In this document: piece after piece, positions 36,096 through 43,782 of the stretch
Numbering within the stretch: the stretch's first letter is position 1
How the letters are laid out: the number at the start of each line of letters is the position of its first letter
DNA from: Leisingera sp. ANG1
GTDB lineage: Bacteria > Pseudomonadota > Alphaproteobacteria > Rhodobacterales > Rhodobacteraceae
Length of the DNA: 64,000 nt
Reading direction: 5' to 3'
Assembly: GCF_000203975.2 (NCBI RefSeq)
Contig: NZ_AFCF02000008.1
Span: 248,001 to 312,000, forward strand
Position numbers and translations under genes: made by a program
The notes under the pieces: model-generated
Databases searched by the model: none
The model's input: the letters and a program-made list of their open reading frames with translations, nothing else
What the model was told of the DNA's origin: nothing

Positions 36096-36488
36096 ATGCA
36101 TGGACGCTGCCTGTGCGGATCGGTGACATTTGAGGTGGAGCTGCCGGTCTTGTCGGTCGTGAACTGCCATTGCGAGAGCTGCCGAAGGCAATGTTCGGCG
36201 CCGATGACCACCTATATCGGCGTCACCGACGGCCAGTGGCAATGGACCGGAGAAGAGCCGAAACTGTTCCGGTCATCCCCGGGAGTAGAGCGGACATTTT
36301 GCGGCACCTGCGGCTCGCCCATGTCGTTCCGCTCGCAGGCGATGTCCGGCACCATGCATTTCTATGTTGCGGCGATGGCGGACCCGGAGGCCTTTGCCCC
36401 GGCCCTGCATGTCGCCCATGAAGAGAAGCTCTGCTGGTTCAACAGCGACGACGGGCTGCTCAAGCGCACCGGGCCGGAATACCTCTGA
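36096..36488 (+). CDS. GFA-family (glutathione-dependent formaldehyde-activating-like) zinc protein
   Basis: 130 residues. Zinc cysteines: CLCGSVTF at the start, NCHCESCRR near residues 27-35 and TFCGTCGSPMSF near 69-80. This is the Mss4-like GFA fold. Most family members have no proven activity, so formaldehyde chemistry should not be assumed. GGGAGG lies just upstream of the ATG. Convergent with the amidinotransferase gene. Confidence 0.9.
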   Translation: MHGRCLCGSVTFEVELPVLSVVNCHCESCRRQCSAPMTTYIGVTDGQWQWTGEEPKLFRSSPGVERTFCGTCGSPMSFRSQAMSGTMHFYVAAMADPEAFAPALHVAHEEKLCWFNSDDGLLKRTGPEYL

Positions 36489-36511
36489 CCGGCGCTCCGG
36501 ACGTAGCGCAA

Positions 36512-36584
36512 CCGGAATTCTGCAAGAATTCCGGCCAGGAAAACGCATGTTTTCCTAGCCGTTTCCCGCGCCGGGTAACGGCGC
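36512..36584. repeat. Cluster of three adjacent perfect hairpins between convergent genes
   Basis: Stem 1: CCGGAATTC (36512-36520) with GAATTCCGG (36526-36534). Stem 2: AGGAAAAC (36537-36544) with GTTTTCCT (36549-36556). Stem 3: GCGCCG (36568-36573) with CGGCGC (36579-36584). It lies between the GFA gene and the amidinotransferase gene. Either a bidirectional transcription end or a palindromic extragenic repeat. Confidence 0.7.
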
Positions 36585-36602
36585 AGGGGGTCCCAGAGGG
36601 CC

Positions 36603-37724
36603 TTATTGATGCGGGAAATAGTCTTCACACTCCCCGTCGCGGTAGACATCCGCGGTACAGCAATGCAGACCGCCGCCAAAGGCATAGGCGTCGCGCAGCT
36701 CGACCTCGACCACTTCCATACCCAGCTTGTCCATCTGTTCCGCCTGGTAGACCTCGGATTTCTCGACGCAGACGGTTTTCGGGTCCAGCACCAGCACATT
36801 CATCGACAGCCAGGTCGAGGAATAACACAGCGGCGGCGGGGTGTTGTGGGCGGGCTGAGCCGCATCGACAATGTCCCAGCCGTTCTTGGTGAACATCGCG
36901 CGCTGCTCCTCCGGCAGGCGGCGCTGCGGGTTGTTCAGGATCAGACCCGGACGCAGCGGCGTGAAGGTGGCGTCGATGTGGATCGGGTACGGGTCGCCCG
37001 GGAAGTTCACCGTATGCACCCGGTGATCCGGGAAATGGCGGCGCAGCCATTCGATACCCTTGAGGTTGGTGGTGAAGCCATGCTGCACCACCAGATCCTT
37101 GCCAAAGCGCAGCACGTCGGCGGCATCGAACAAGGGCTCTTCCTCGGTGGTGACAAAGAACTTCTCTGCCGCCCATTCCAGGCGCTTGGCCTCGCCGATC
37201 TTTTCGCTGAGGTAATCCGGGTGGTAGTCCGCATCCGTAAGGCGCGGTTTGGGGGCGGCCTCGTGGCGGAAGTTCGGGTCCTCCTCCCAGTACTGCTTCA
37301 GCAGCGGCCTGTAGTTCAGGTATTCGAACCAGCGGCAGCGGTAGGACATGGTGGCTTCGAGCATCTCATGGCCGACGGTCAGCAGCACGTCGCGCGGCGG
37401 CATGCAGCCGAACTGGCTGTCGGTGTGGAAGTCCGGCGTGGTCACCGGCTGGGAATGATCGATGGAGACCGGGCGGTCCACCCGGATGCCGCGGCCGCGC
37501 AGCTGATCGGCGAAGTTGTCCAGCAGCTCATTAGCGCGGTCGATGGTTTCCTGCGGGCGGCGGCCCCACTGGCCGCGCATGTCGCTGTCTTCAGGCACCT
37601 TGGCATCCAGCGCGGGCTCCTCCGGCGGGATGTGGCAATCATCGGCACGGCCCACGATCACATGGCGCAGCGTGTCCCATTCATTCCAGCTTTTGACTTC
37701 AGTTTTTTCCGGCGACCAGGCCAT
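36603..37724 (-). CDS. Glycine amidinotransferase-like enzyme
   Basis: 373 residues from the ATG directly behind AGGGAGG. The fold is the five-bladed guanidino-group propeller. GDPYPIHIDATFTPLRPG carries the catalytic His and matches the arginine:glycine amidinotransferase family; the nucleophile is Cys355 in GGGLHCCTADV. SWNEWDTLRHVIVGRADD is the family N-terminal signature. Transfers the amidino group from arginine to an amine (glycine in creatine synthesis, inosamine in streptomycin synthesis, others in natural-product clusters). No creatine or antibiotic genes are adjacent, so the acceptor is open. The leader is strongly structured (see separate entries). Confidence 0.87.
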   Translation of the reverse strand: MAWSPEKTEVKSWNEWDTLRHVIVGRADDCHIPPEEPALDAKVPEDSDMRGQWGRRPQETIDRANELLDNFADQLRGRGIRVDRPVSIDHSQPVTTPDFHTDSQFGCMPPRDVLLTVGHEMLEATMSYRCRWFEYLNYRPLLKQYWEEDPNFRHEAAPKPRLTDADYHPDYLSEKIGEAKRLEWAAEKFFVTTEEEPLFDAADVLRFGKDLVVQHGFTTNLKGIEWLRRHFPDHRVHTVNFPGDPYPIHIDATFTPLRPGLILNNPQRRLPEEQRAMFTKNGWDIVDAAQPAHNTPPPLCYSSTWLSMNVLVLDPKTVCVEKSEVYQAEQMDKLGMEVVEVELRDAYAFGGGLHCCTADVYRDGECEDYFPHQ

Positions 37725-37728
37725 GAAT

Positions 37729-37749
37729 GCCTCCCTTGTCTTGGGAGGC
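37729..37749 (-). promoter_or_regulatory. Hairpin burying the amidinotransferase ribosome binding site
   Basis: On the minus strand GCCTCCC pairs perfectly with GGGAGGC around AAGACAA. GGGAGG is the Shine-Dalgarno sequence, and the stem ends four bases before the ATG. In the folded state initiation would be blocked. Confidence 0.65.
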
Positions 37750-37754
37750 AAAGG

Positions 37755-37786
37755 CGGGGCCTTCAATCTCCCGATTGAAAGTCCCG
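37755..37786 (-). promoter_or_regulatory. Second leader hairpin with GNRA-type loop
   Basis: Minus strand: CGGG, a 3x3 internal loop, TTCAATC, tetraloop GGGA, GATTGAA, then CCCG closing. It lies five bases upstream of the RBS-sequestering hairpin. Together they look like a two-part regulatory leader. Confidence 0.5.
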
Positions 37787-37979
37787 GCGTACAGGAGCGT
37801 GGTTAAGGGCCAGAGCAGTCTGTCTGCGGCGACGCCATCGCCTGTGAGCCCGGCGCAGGATATATCACTGCCGGGGCAAGCGGGGAAGAGGCTTTGGCCG
37901 TTCGCGGCGGCGAGGGATGAAACTGCCGCAGAACGGGCTAGGGTCAGGAGACAGTGACATCAAAACCGGTTTCAGCAGA

Positions 37980-39263
37980 ATGAGTGACAGGCCCGCGTCA
38001 GCCCCGCCACCCTCGGCCACCAGCCAGTTTACAATGCTGCTTGGGCTGGCGGGCTATGTCTCTGCTTTGGTCCTGCTGCACGGCAGCGGTACCGGGAGGG
38101 TTGAGGCGGGGATAATCGCAATGCTGGCAACCGCATTGCCGATGCTGGGGCATGAGCTGCTTTGGCTAAGGACATGTTCAGACCCGGCGACCGGGCTTGG
38201 CCGTCTTGGGCAGAAGCAGATCAACTGGCCGCGGATCCTGCAGAAGCTGGCCGGGCTTTGCGGCACGCTGGCCGTGATCGCTGCCGCCTATTGGCTGTTT
38301 CCGGAATACCACCGGAGTTTCTATACACCGTTCTGGGAGGCCTGCCGCATCGCTCTGCCGGTTCTTCTGGCTCTGGCAGTGCCCTATTTCATCGTGGTGG
38401 ATTTGCGGATGGAGGCCCCCGGCGACGGTTACCAGCATGCGGGCCATCTGATTCTTGGGCAGCTGGACAAGGTGGATTGGGAGGTTCTGCGGGACTATGC
38501 CCTAGGCTGGCTTATCAAAGGGTTCTTCCTGCCGCTGATGTTTGTCTATTTCAGCGGCAACGCCGCCTATCTGCTGAAAACCCCGCTGGCCGCCGCGGTG
38601 GATACCTTCCCCGCCTTCGTCCACTACATGGGACGCCTGACAGTTGGCATCGACCTGGCCTTTGTCAGCATCGGCTATGTTCTGACACTCAGGCTTACCA
38701 ATTCCCACATCCGCTCCTGCAACCCGCTGTTCTGGGGCTGGGCGGTGACGCTGGCAATGTATGTACCGTTCTTCTCGATCATCGGGCGCAAGTACCTGGA
38801 CTACAACGATGGATTGGGCTGGCTGGACATGCTGGGCGGCTGGGGTCCTGGAGTTGCACTGTGGGGCAGCGTCATCATTGCGGCCAAGCTGCTGTGGGCC
38901 TGGGCCAATGCCTCCTTTGGCATCCGGTTTTCCAACCTGACGCACCGCGGCATCATCACCAACGGCCCCTACCGCTGGACCCGGCACCCGTCCTATCTGT
39001 TTAAGAACATCTCCTGGTGGCTGTTGTCAGTGCCGTTTTTCACCACTGAAGGGGCAGGCGAAGCGCTGCGCCTGTCGCTGCTGCTTCTTGGGATCAACGG
39101 CATCTACCTGCTACGCGCCAAGGCGGAGGAGCGGCACTTGTCCGAGGACCCGGCCTATGTGGCCTATGCCATGTGGATTGAGCAGCACGGCAAGCTGCGC
39201 TGGCTGGGCCGCGTTCTGCCGGCGCTGCGGTATTCGCCGCCCGAAACCGCCCCTGCCCGGTAG
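37980..39263 (+). CDS. Isoprenylcysteine carboxyl methyltransferase/PEMT-like membrane protein
   Basis: 427 residues from ATG 37980; ATG 37917 would add 21 residues. Polytopic: TM helices near 20-45, 50-75, 110-130, 140-165, 200-225, 240-265, 280-300, 315-335 and 385-405. The C-terminal third has ICMT/PEMT motifs: GIITNGPYRWTRHPSYLFKN and ERHLSEDPAYVAY, where SAM binds and the conserved Glu sits. The N-terminal half does not match a family I know and makes the protein longer than common ICMT-like proteins (~200). The methylated substrate is unknown; lipid or prenyl-like is plausible. Confidence 0.78.
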   Translation: MSDRPASAPPPSATSQFTMLLGLAGYVSALVLLHGSGTGRVEAGIIAMLATALPMLGHELLWLRTCSDPATGLGRLGQKQINWPRILQKLAGLCGTLAVIAAAYWLFPEYHRSFYTPFWEACRIALPVLLALAVPYFIVVDLRMEAPGDGYQHAGHLILGQLDKVDWEVLRDYALGWLIKGFFLPLMFVYFSGNAAYLLKTPLAAAVDTFPAFVHYMGRLTVGIDLAFVSIGYVLTLRLTNSHIRSCNPLFWGWAVTLAMYVPFFSIIGRKYLDYNDGLGWLDMLGGWGPGVALWGSVIIAAKLLWAWANASFGIRFSNLTHRGIITNGPYRWTRHPSYLFKNISWWLLSVPFFTTEGAGEALRLSLLLLGINGIYLLRAKAEERHLSEDPAYVAYAMWIEQHGKLRWLGRVLPALRYSPPETAPAR

Positions 39264-39291
39264 ACCCCTCGGGCGCTGACGCCAGGTATGA

Positions 39292-39561
39292 TTACTTCAG
39301 CTGGCTGTCCTTGGAGCCGCGCCGGTTGATGCCGCCGCGGGCCTGCTGGGCGCCGTCGCGCTCCTGCTGGCACTCGATGCACAGCTTGACGCCGGGGATG
39401 GCGATGCGGCGTTTCTCCGGAATCGGCTCCTCACATTCGGCGCAATGGGTCAGGCTTTCACCAACGGGGCGTTTCTGCGCCTTCATCCGTGCCAGTTCGT
39501 CATTGATCGAGGCTTCGATCTGCTCATTCACCGCGCCGTCTTGCGCCCAGCCGCCTGCCAT
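39292..39561 (-). CDS. DksA/TraR-type zinc finger protein
   Basis: 89 residues. Coiled N-terminal helix (EQIEASINDELARMKAQK), then the C4 finger HCAECEEPIPEKRRIAIPGVKLCIECQQE. It lacks the long DksA N-terminal coiled coil with its acidic tip, so it belongs with the short TraR-like or YbiI-like group. Possibly binds the RNA polymerase secondary channel; unproven. Confidence 0.88.
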   Translation of the reverse strand: MAGGWAQDGAVNEQIEASINDELARMKAQKRPVGESLTHCAECEEPIPEKRRIAIPGVKLCIECQQERDGAQQARGGINRRGSKDSQLK

Positions 39562-39724
39562 GACCCTTCCTCCTGTGCCAGAGGCGTAAATTTAGGCGTA
39601 CTAGGTCTGCCTGACCAGAGGCGGCTGCCGCCAATTTCCGAGTAAATCTATCAACTATTTGATTTCATTGCATTTTCCGTTGACCTCCCTGCCCCTCCCG
39701 GCTACACAGAATACAGAAATTGCA

Positions 39725-39950
39725 AGCAAGCCAGAATCACCAGGCCGCAAGCAGCCAGCGCTCCAGCCACCCGTCAGGGCAGCCAGACAGCAAGCCTCGC
39801 CAGCAACCAGCGTGATTTCAGCCAGCCGCGTCTAGACATCTCAGCCAGCAATTCTGCCAGCCCACGCCCATTCAGCCGCGCACCCAGCAGTTCGCCAGGC
39901 CCGTGCCAGACAGGTTTCCCCGCCAGCATTTGCCAGCAAGACAGGTCAGC
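39725..39950. repeat. Degenerate CCAGC/GCCAG-rich segment
   Basis: The words GCCAG and CCAGC recur more than a dozen times at irregular spacing (for example AAGCAGCCAGCGCTCCAGCC, CAGCCAGCCGCG, CTCAGCCAGCAATTCTGCCAG). No fixed period is evident, so it is not a simple tandem repeat. Confidence 0.5.
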
Positions 39951-39961
39951 ACATATGACCA

Positions 39962-39983
39962 AATGTTTCGCGCGCGAAACATT
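39962..39983. repeat. 22-bp perfect palindrome
   Basis: AATGTTTCGCG followed by its exact reverse complement CGCGAAACATT. The outer TGTTTC/GAAACA resemble a parS site, but the core is GCGCGC instead of ACGT. Confidence 0.6.
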
Positions 39984-40004
39984 ACGGCAGAACCACTGCC
40001 GTAA
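39982..40004. repeat. 9-bp perfect stem-loop
   Basis: TTACGGCAG (39982-39990) and CTGCCGTAA (39996-40004) around AACCA, abutting the 22-bp palindrome. Confidence 0.5.
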
Positions 40005-40027
40005 AGCCAGCATCATTGTCAGATGAC

Positions 40028-40055
40028 AAAAAAGGCGGTGCACTGCACCGCCTTT
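40028..40055 (-). terminator. Terminator of rpoH
   Basis: AAAGGCGGTG (40031-40040) pairs with CACCGCCTTT (40046-40055) around CACTG; the A-run from 40028 gives the minus-strand U-tract. Confidence 0.85.
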
Positions 40056-40078
40056 CATTCGTTCTATTGCGTTCCGGA

Positions 40079-40975
40079 TCAGGCGCCGTTCAGCATGCCT
40101 TTTTCCATCGCCAGGTCGCGCATCTTCTTCTGCAGCTTTTCAAACGCGCGCACTTCAATCTGGCGGATTCGTTCGCGGCTGACATTATACTGCGTGCTCA
40201 AGTCCTCCAGCGTGACGGCCTGATCCATCAGCCGGCGCTGGGTCAGGATGTCTTTCTCCCGGTCGTTCAGCACGTCCAGCGCCTCGGCCAGCAACTCGCG
40301 GCGGGCTTCCAGCTCATCACGGGCCTCATAATCGCCGGCCTGGTCGGCGTCTTCATCCTCCAGCCAGTCCTGCCACTGCATGGTGCCTTCGCCCTCAGAG
40401 CCGACAGTGGCATTCAAGGACGCATCGCCGCCGGACATGCGGCGGTTCATCGAGATAACCTCGTCCTCTGTTACGCCAAGGTCATGAGCAATCTGCGCGA
40501 CATTCTCGGGGCGCAAATCGCCCTCCTCAAGCGCGCCGATGCGGGCCTTTGCCTTGCGCAGGTTGAAAAACAGCTTCTTCTGCGCCGAGGTGGTGCCGAG
40601 CTTCACCAGTGACCAGGAGCGCAGGATATATTCCTGGATCGAGGCACGGATCCACCACATGGCATAGGTTGCCAGGCGGAAACCCTTTTCCGGATCAAAG
40701 CGTTTCACCGCCTGCATCAGGCCGACGTTCGCCTCAGAGATCACTTCGGCCTGCGGCAGGCCATAGCCGCGGTAACCCATGGCGATCTTGGCCGCCAGCC
40801 GCAGATGGGACGTGACCATCTTGTGGGCCGAAGCCGCATCCTGTTCCTCAACCCAGCGCTTGGCCAGCATGTATTCCTCTTCCGGCTCCAGCAGTGGAAA
40901 CTTACGGATTTCCTGGAGATACCGGTTCAGGCCGCCTTCGGGCGTCGGGGCAGGCAGGTTTGCATAATTCGCCAT
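40079..40975 (-). CDS. rpoH: RNA polymerase sigma-32 (heat shock) factor
   Basis: 298 residues from the ATG behind GGGAGGG. Region 1.2/2: LNRYLQEIRKFPLLEPEEEYMLAKRW, GYGLPQAEVISEANVGLMQAVKRFDPEKGFRLATYAMWWIRASIQEYILRSWSLVKLGTT. The RpoH box (region C) appears as QKKLFFNLRKAK. Region 4 [30 protein letters not shown]. Group 3 sigma factor for heat-shock promoters. Rhodobacteraceae often have two RpoH copies; only one is in this window. Confidence 0.96.
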   Translation of the reverse strand: MANYANLPAPTPEGGLNRYLQEIRKFPLLEPEEEYMLAKRWVEEQDAASAHKMVTSHLRLAAKIAMGYRGYGLPQAEVISEANVGLMQAVKRFDPEKGFRLATYAMWWIRASIQEYILRSWSLVKLGTTSAQKKLFFNLRKAKARIGALEEGDLRPENVAQIAHDLGVTEDEVISMNRRMSGGDASLNATVGSEGEGTMQWQDWLEDEDADQAGDYEARDELEARRELLAEALDVLNDREKDILTQRRLMDQAVTLEDLSTQYNVSRERIRQIEVRAFEKLQKKMRDLAMEKGMLNGA

Positions 40976-41012
40976 ATAAAGTGTCCCTCCCAAAATGTAT
41001 AAGGACTTAACA

Positions 41013-41036
41013 TTAGCGCATATGTGATAGCGCTAA
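41013..41036. promoter_or_regulatory. Inverted repeat upstream of rpoH
   Basis: TTAGCGC (41013-41019) and GCGCTAA (41030-41036) flank ten bases, about 40 bp upstream of the rpoH start. Possible operator or leader structure. Confidence 0.4.
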
Positions 41037-41136
41037 GCCCTTTTCAAGGACCGCTTAAGGAATTCTTCTATGGTAGCCCGAGTCTTTTCGTCTGTGAATT
41101 GCGTCACAGGAGGGAACACGCTTATTTGCTGTCAGT

Positions 41137-42162
41137 TTACTGGCGCAAGGCGTCCAGCAATGCGGCCATATCCGGGGGCAGCGGCGCCTCGAACCTGAGA
41201 GCCTCCCCGCTCACCGGGTGATCAAACCCCAAAACCGCCGCATGCAAAGCCTGGCGCGGGAAGGCCTGCACCGCCGCCTGCCCTGCTTCGCTGAGCGTCT
41301 TGGCAGCCAGCTTGCGGCGGCCGCCATATGTGGGATCACCGATCAACCCGTGGCCCGCATGGGCCATATGCACCCGGATCTGGTGGGTGCGGCCGGTTTC
41401 CAGCCAGCATTCGATCAGCGCCAGACTGGGCGGGGTGCCGAAACTTTCGACGATGCGGGCGCGGGTCACGGCATGGCGTCCACCCTGGAACAGCACCGCC
41501 TGGCGTTGGCGGTCGGTCTTGTGGCGCGCCAGCTGGGTCGTGAGCTTGAGGATATTTCCGGGTTCGAAGCTGGCGCCCTTCACGCCGCGCAGGCGGGGAT
41601 CGTTGCCGTCCGGCACGCCATAGCAGACGGCCTGATAGTAGCGCTCCACCGTGTGCTTCTCGAACTGCGCCGCCAGCCCCTGGTGGGCAGCGTCAGATTT
41701 GGCCACCACGAGGAGACCCGAGGTTTCCTTGTCGATCCGGTGCACGATGCCGGGCCGTTTGACCCCGCCGACGCCGGAAAGGTTGCCGCCGAAGTGATGC
41801 AGCAGTGCGTTAACCAGAGTGCCGGAAGGCGAGCCCGGCGCCGGATGCACCACCATGCCTGCGGGCTTGTTGATGACAATCAGGTCGTCGTCCTCATGCA
41901 CGATTTCCAGCGGAATATCCTCTGGGCCGATGTGGCTGTCCTCGGCCTCTTCCACCTGGATAGCAATCTGCGCGCCCTCGGCGATTTTGGCCTTGGGGTC
42001 CTGCACGACGGCTCCGTCAACGGTCAGCGCGCCCTCCTCGATCAGCCGGGCCAGGCGGGTTCGCGACAGCGACGCCTCCTCTGGCACATCGCGCGAAACC
42101 GCTTTATCAAGCCGCTTAGGCGGGTTTTCCGCGATGACAAACTCAATCCGGCGGCTGCCCAT
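41137..42162 (-). CDS. rluD: RluA-family 23S rRNA pseudouridine synthase, RluD type
   Basis: 341 residues. N-terminal S4 domain (RLDKAVSRDVPEEASLSRTRLARLIEEGALTVDG). The catalytic domain has IVHRIDKETSGLLVVAK with catalytic Asp144, and GRTHQIRVHMAHAGHGLIGDPTYGG. This layout matches RluD (uridines 1911/1915/1917 of 23S rRNA) more than RluA. Its start codon overlaps that of the divergent small membrane protein. Confidence 0.93.
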   Translation of the reverse strand: MGSRRIEFVIAENPPKRLDKAVSRDVPEEASLSRTRLARLIEEGALTVDGAVVQDPKAKIAEGAQIAIQVEEAEDSHIGPEDIPLEIVHEDDDLIVINKPAGMVVHPAPGSPSGTLVNALLHHFGGNLSGVGGVKRPGIVHRIDKETSGLLVVAKSDAAHQGLAAQFEKHTVERYYQAVCYGVPDGNDPRLRGVKGASFEPGNILKLTTQLARHKTDRQRQAVLFQGGRHAVTRARIVESFGTPPSLALIECWLETGRTHQIRVHMAHAGHGLIGDPTYGGRRKLAAKTLSEAGQAAVQAFPRQALHAAVLGFDHPVSGEALRFEAPLPPDMAALLDALRQ

Positions 42163-42466
42163 GACTGATCCTTCCGAGACCGAAATCCAAACGGAGCCGC
42201 CGCAGATCCGGTTCCTGCGGCGGCTGGTGACCACGCTGACCGTGGTGATGATTGGCGGGCTTGTAGTGATTATCTCGCTGCTTGTCATCCGCCTGCAAGA
42301 CACTGACGCGCCGCTGCCCGCAGAAATCACCCTGCCCGAGGGCGTGGAGGCCGAAGCGGTGACACTTGGGCGCGACTGGATCGCCGTCGTCAGCCAGGAC
42401 AACCGTATCCTGATCTTTGACCGCGAGAGCGGCGCGTTGCGTCAGGAAGTTCAGATCACCGACTGA
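42161..42466 (+). CDS. Small single-TM protein (DUF6476-like)
   Basis: 101 residues. One TM helix (about 26-46, LVTTLTVVMIGGLVVIISLLVI), then a periplasmic-side domain ending RDWIAVVSQDNRILIFDRESGALRQEV that looks like one blade of a propeller. I recall this as a Rhodobacteraceae-conserved neighbour of rluD. Its ATG overlaps the rluD start codon on the other strand by two bases. Function unknown. Confidence 0.82.
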   Translation: MTDPSETEIQTEPPQIRFLRRLVTTLTVVMIGGLVVIISLLVIRLQDTDAPLPAEITLPEGVEAEAVTLGRDWIAVVSQDNRILIFDRESGALRQEVQITD

Positions 42467-42477
42467 GCCGGGACCGG

Positions 42478-43053
42478 TCAGGACCTCAGCAGCACCTTAT
42501 TGGAATCGATCGCTGCGGCGATCTGGGCGTATTGGGTTTGCCGCTCCTGCGCAGCTTCTGCACTGCGCAAAAGAATTGTGGCAGCCTCATCCAGAATGCG
42601 GGTTGCTTCCAGATTCACTGCCGCCTGCGCCGCAGAATTGACTGGGATCAGCGGACGGCTGGTGCGTTCCGCCGGGTTTGCTGTGCTGGTCACAGAGACC
42701 CGGCCCCGGGCCGGATCGCTGTTCTGGCGTGCCAGCCGCTTGAGCCGCTGGGAAGTGTCCTTCAGCACTTCGCGCACCTCATCATAATCGGTGCCTTCCG
42801 GGATTCCACCGGCGGCGGTTTCCAGCCGTTCCGACAGGCAGTCCACTTGAAGCGCCGAATCACCAGTGGCCCGGCAAAACGCCTTGGCCGCAGCCAATGT
42901 GGCCAAAAGCTCCCCCAGGAAGGCTGCTGAACCGTACTCGCCCGCAGGAATTACCACTGAATAGGTCACCGGGGCCTGAGCCAGAGCCGGAACGCTCCCC
43001 ACTGCCAGGCAGGTCATGCCTGCAGTCAAGTTTCTGATGGCTGTCTGAAACAT
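42478..43053 (-). CDS. Secreted hypothetical protein
   Basis: 191 residues with a signal peptide (1-26, ending PALAQA) and GAGGG before the ATG. The mature part is helical and Ala-rich with two cysteines (AKAFCRATG, LQVDCLSER). I recognise no domain. Convergent with the small TM protein, 11 bp apart. Confidence 0.7.
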   Translation of the reverse strand: MFQTAIRNLTAGMTCLAVGSVPALAQAPVTYSVVIPAGEYGSAAFLGELLATLAAAKAFCRATGDSALQVDCLSERLETAAGGIPEGTDYDEVREVLKDTSQRLKRLARQNSDPARGRVSVTSTANPAERTSRPLIPVNSAAQAAVNLEATRILDEAATILLRSAEAAQERQTQYAQIAAAIDSNKVLLRS

Positions 43054-43205
43054 ATTGATACCCTCGCTACGGTCTGAAACCGCTCATTCTACGGCGCATC
43101 TTGGCAGCATCCCGCCGGAGCAATGCCGCTGCCAGGCAGCTATATTGCCCGGAGCCAAGCCGCCGGTTAACTTTTACACATCGTAAAGCATAAGGTTGTT
43201 TTTCC

Positions 43206-43556
43206 ATGCGCACCAGTATCTTGCAGGCAGCTTCACTCATCCTTCCGCTTACTCTCGCGGGACAAGCGGCCCTGGCCCAGGCCGACCCCGCACTGGAGGA
43301 AGCCAAGCGCCGTTTGGCCTGCGGCGCCGGTGTGCCCGTCTCCGCCAGCTACTTGCCGGACGGTTCGCTTCAAGTGACTTGCCAGGCACCTGGCGCAGAA
43401 GCCGTGGCACAGACCAATACCAGCGGCCTGCCGAATACCGGACTGACGGAGGGCACGGCAGCCGCAGCCATCGGCGGCGTCCTGTTCATTGCGCTGATTG
43501 CCGATGGCGATGACGGCACGGCCACTACCACGACCACCTCGACCGGAAGCAACTAA
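43206..43556 (+). CDS. Small secreted protein with C-terminal hydrophobic segment
   Basis: 116 residues. Signal peptide (1-24, ending AALAQA). The mature part has two cysteines (RLACGAG, VTCQAPG), then a glycine-rich hydrophobic helix (AAAAIGGVLFIALIA) and an Asp/Thr/Ser-rich tail (DGDDGTATTTTTST). The helix-plus-polar tail resembles several Roseobacter small envelope proteins. Function unknown. Followed by a strong terminator. Confidence 0.75.
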   Translation: MRTSILQAASLILPLTLAGQAALAQADPALEEAKRRLACGAGVPVSASYLPDGSLQVTCQAPGAEAVAQTNTSGLPNTGLTEGTAAAAIGGVLFIALIADGDDGTATTTTTSTGSN

Positions 43557-43618
43557 GCCCTCCTGCCGGTTGGGCAAAGAATCGGCACTTCCGCTCTGAT
43601 AACTGCCGGGACCAGATG

Positions 43619-43650
43619 GGGCCGCCGCATCTCTGTGCGGCGGCCCTCTT
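43619..43650 (+). terminator. Rho-independent terminator, 11-bp stem
   Basis: GGGCCGCCGCA (43619-43629) pairs with TGCGGCGGCCC (43636-43646) around TCTCTG, then TCTTCTT. Confidence 0.82.
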
Positions 43651-43782
43651 CTTGTATGCATACCTCCAGACCGGAGCAGGCATCCTGCCGAGGAAACAAC
43701 ACCCGACGCGATCAGACAGGGCCGCTCACCGACAGCAGCAAGCGGTGTCTGGCGAACTGGAACAGTATTCTTTTTGGGGAGA

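Larger units (their letters stand above)
39562..40078. other. ~520-bp intergenic region rich in GCCAG motifs
   Basis: No supported gene; the one open frame on the minus strand (39774-40058) has no family-like sequence and no ribosome binding site. Bases ~39725-39950 are crowded with CCAG/CAGCCAG words. Then come a 22-bp palindrome (39962-39983), a 9-bp stem (39982-40004) and the rpoH terminator. Confidence 0.55.

Noticed and set aside
39962-39983. parS centromere site
   Set aside because: Outer TGTTTC/GAAACA fit, but the core is GCGCGC, two bases longer than and different from the ACGT core; kept only as a palindrome.
39774-40058. 94-codon open frame on the minus strand downstream of rpoH
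   Set aside because: It overlaps the rpoH terminator and palindromes, has no ribosome binding site and shows no family-like sequence.
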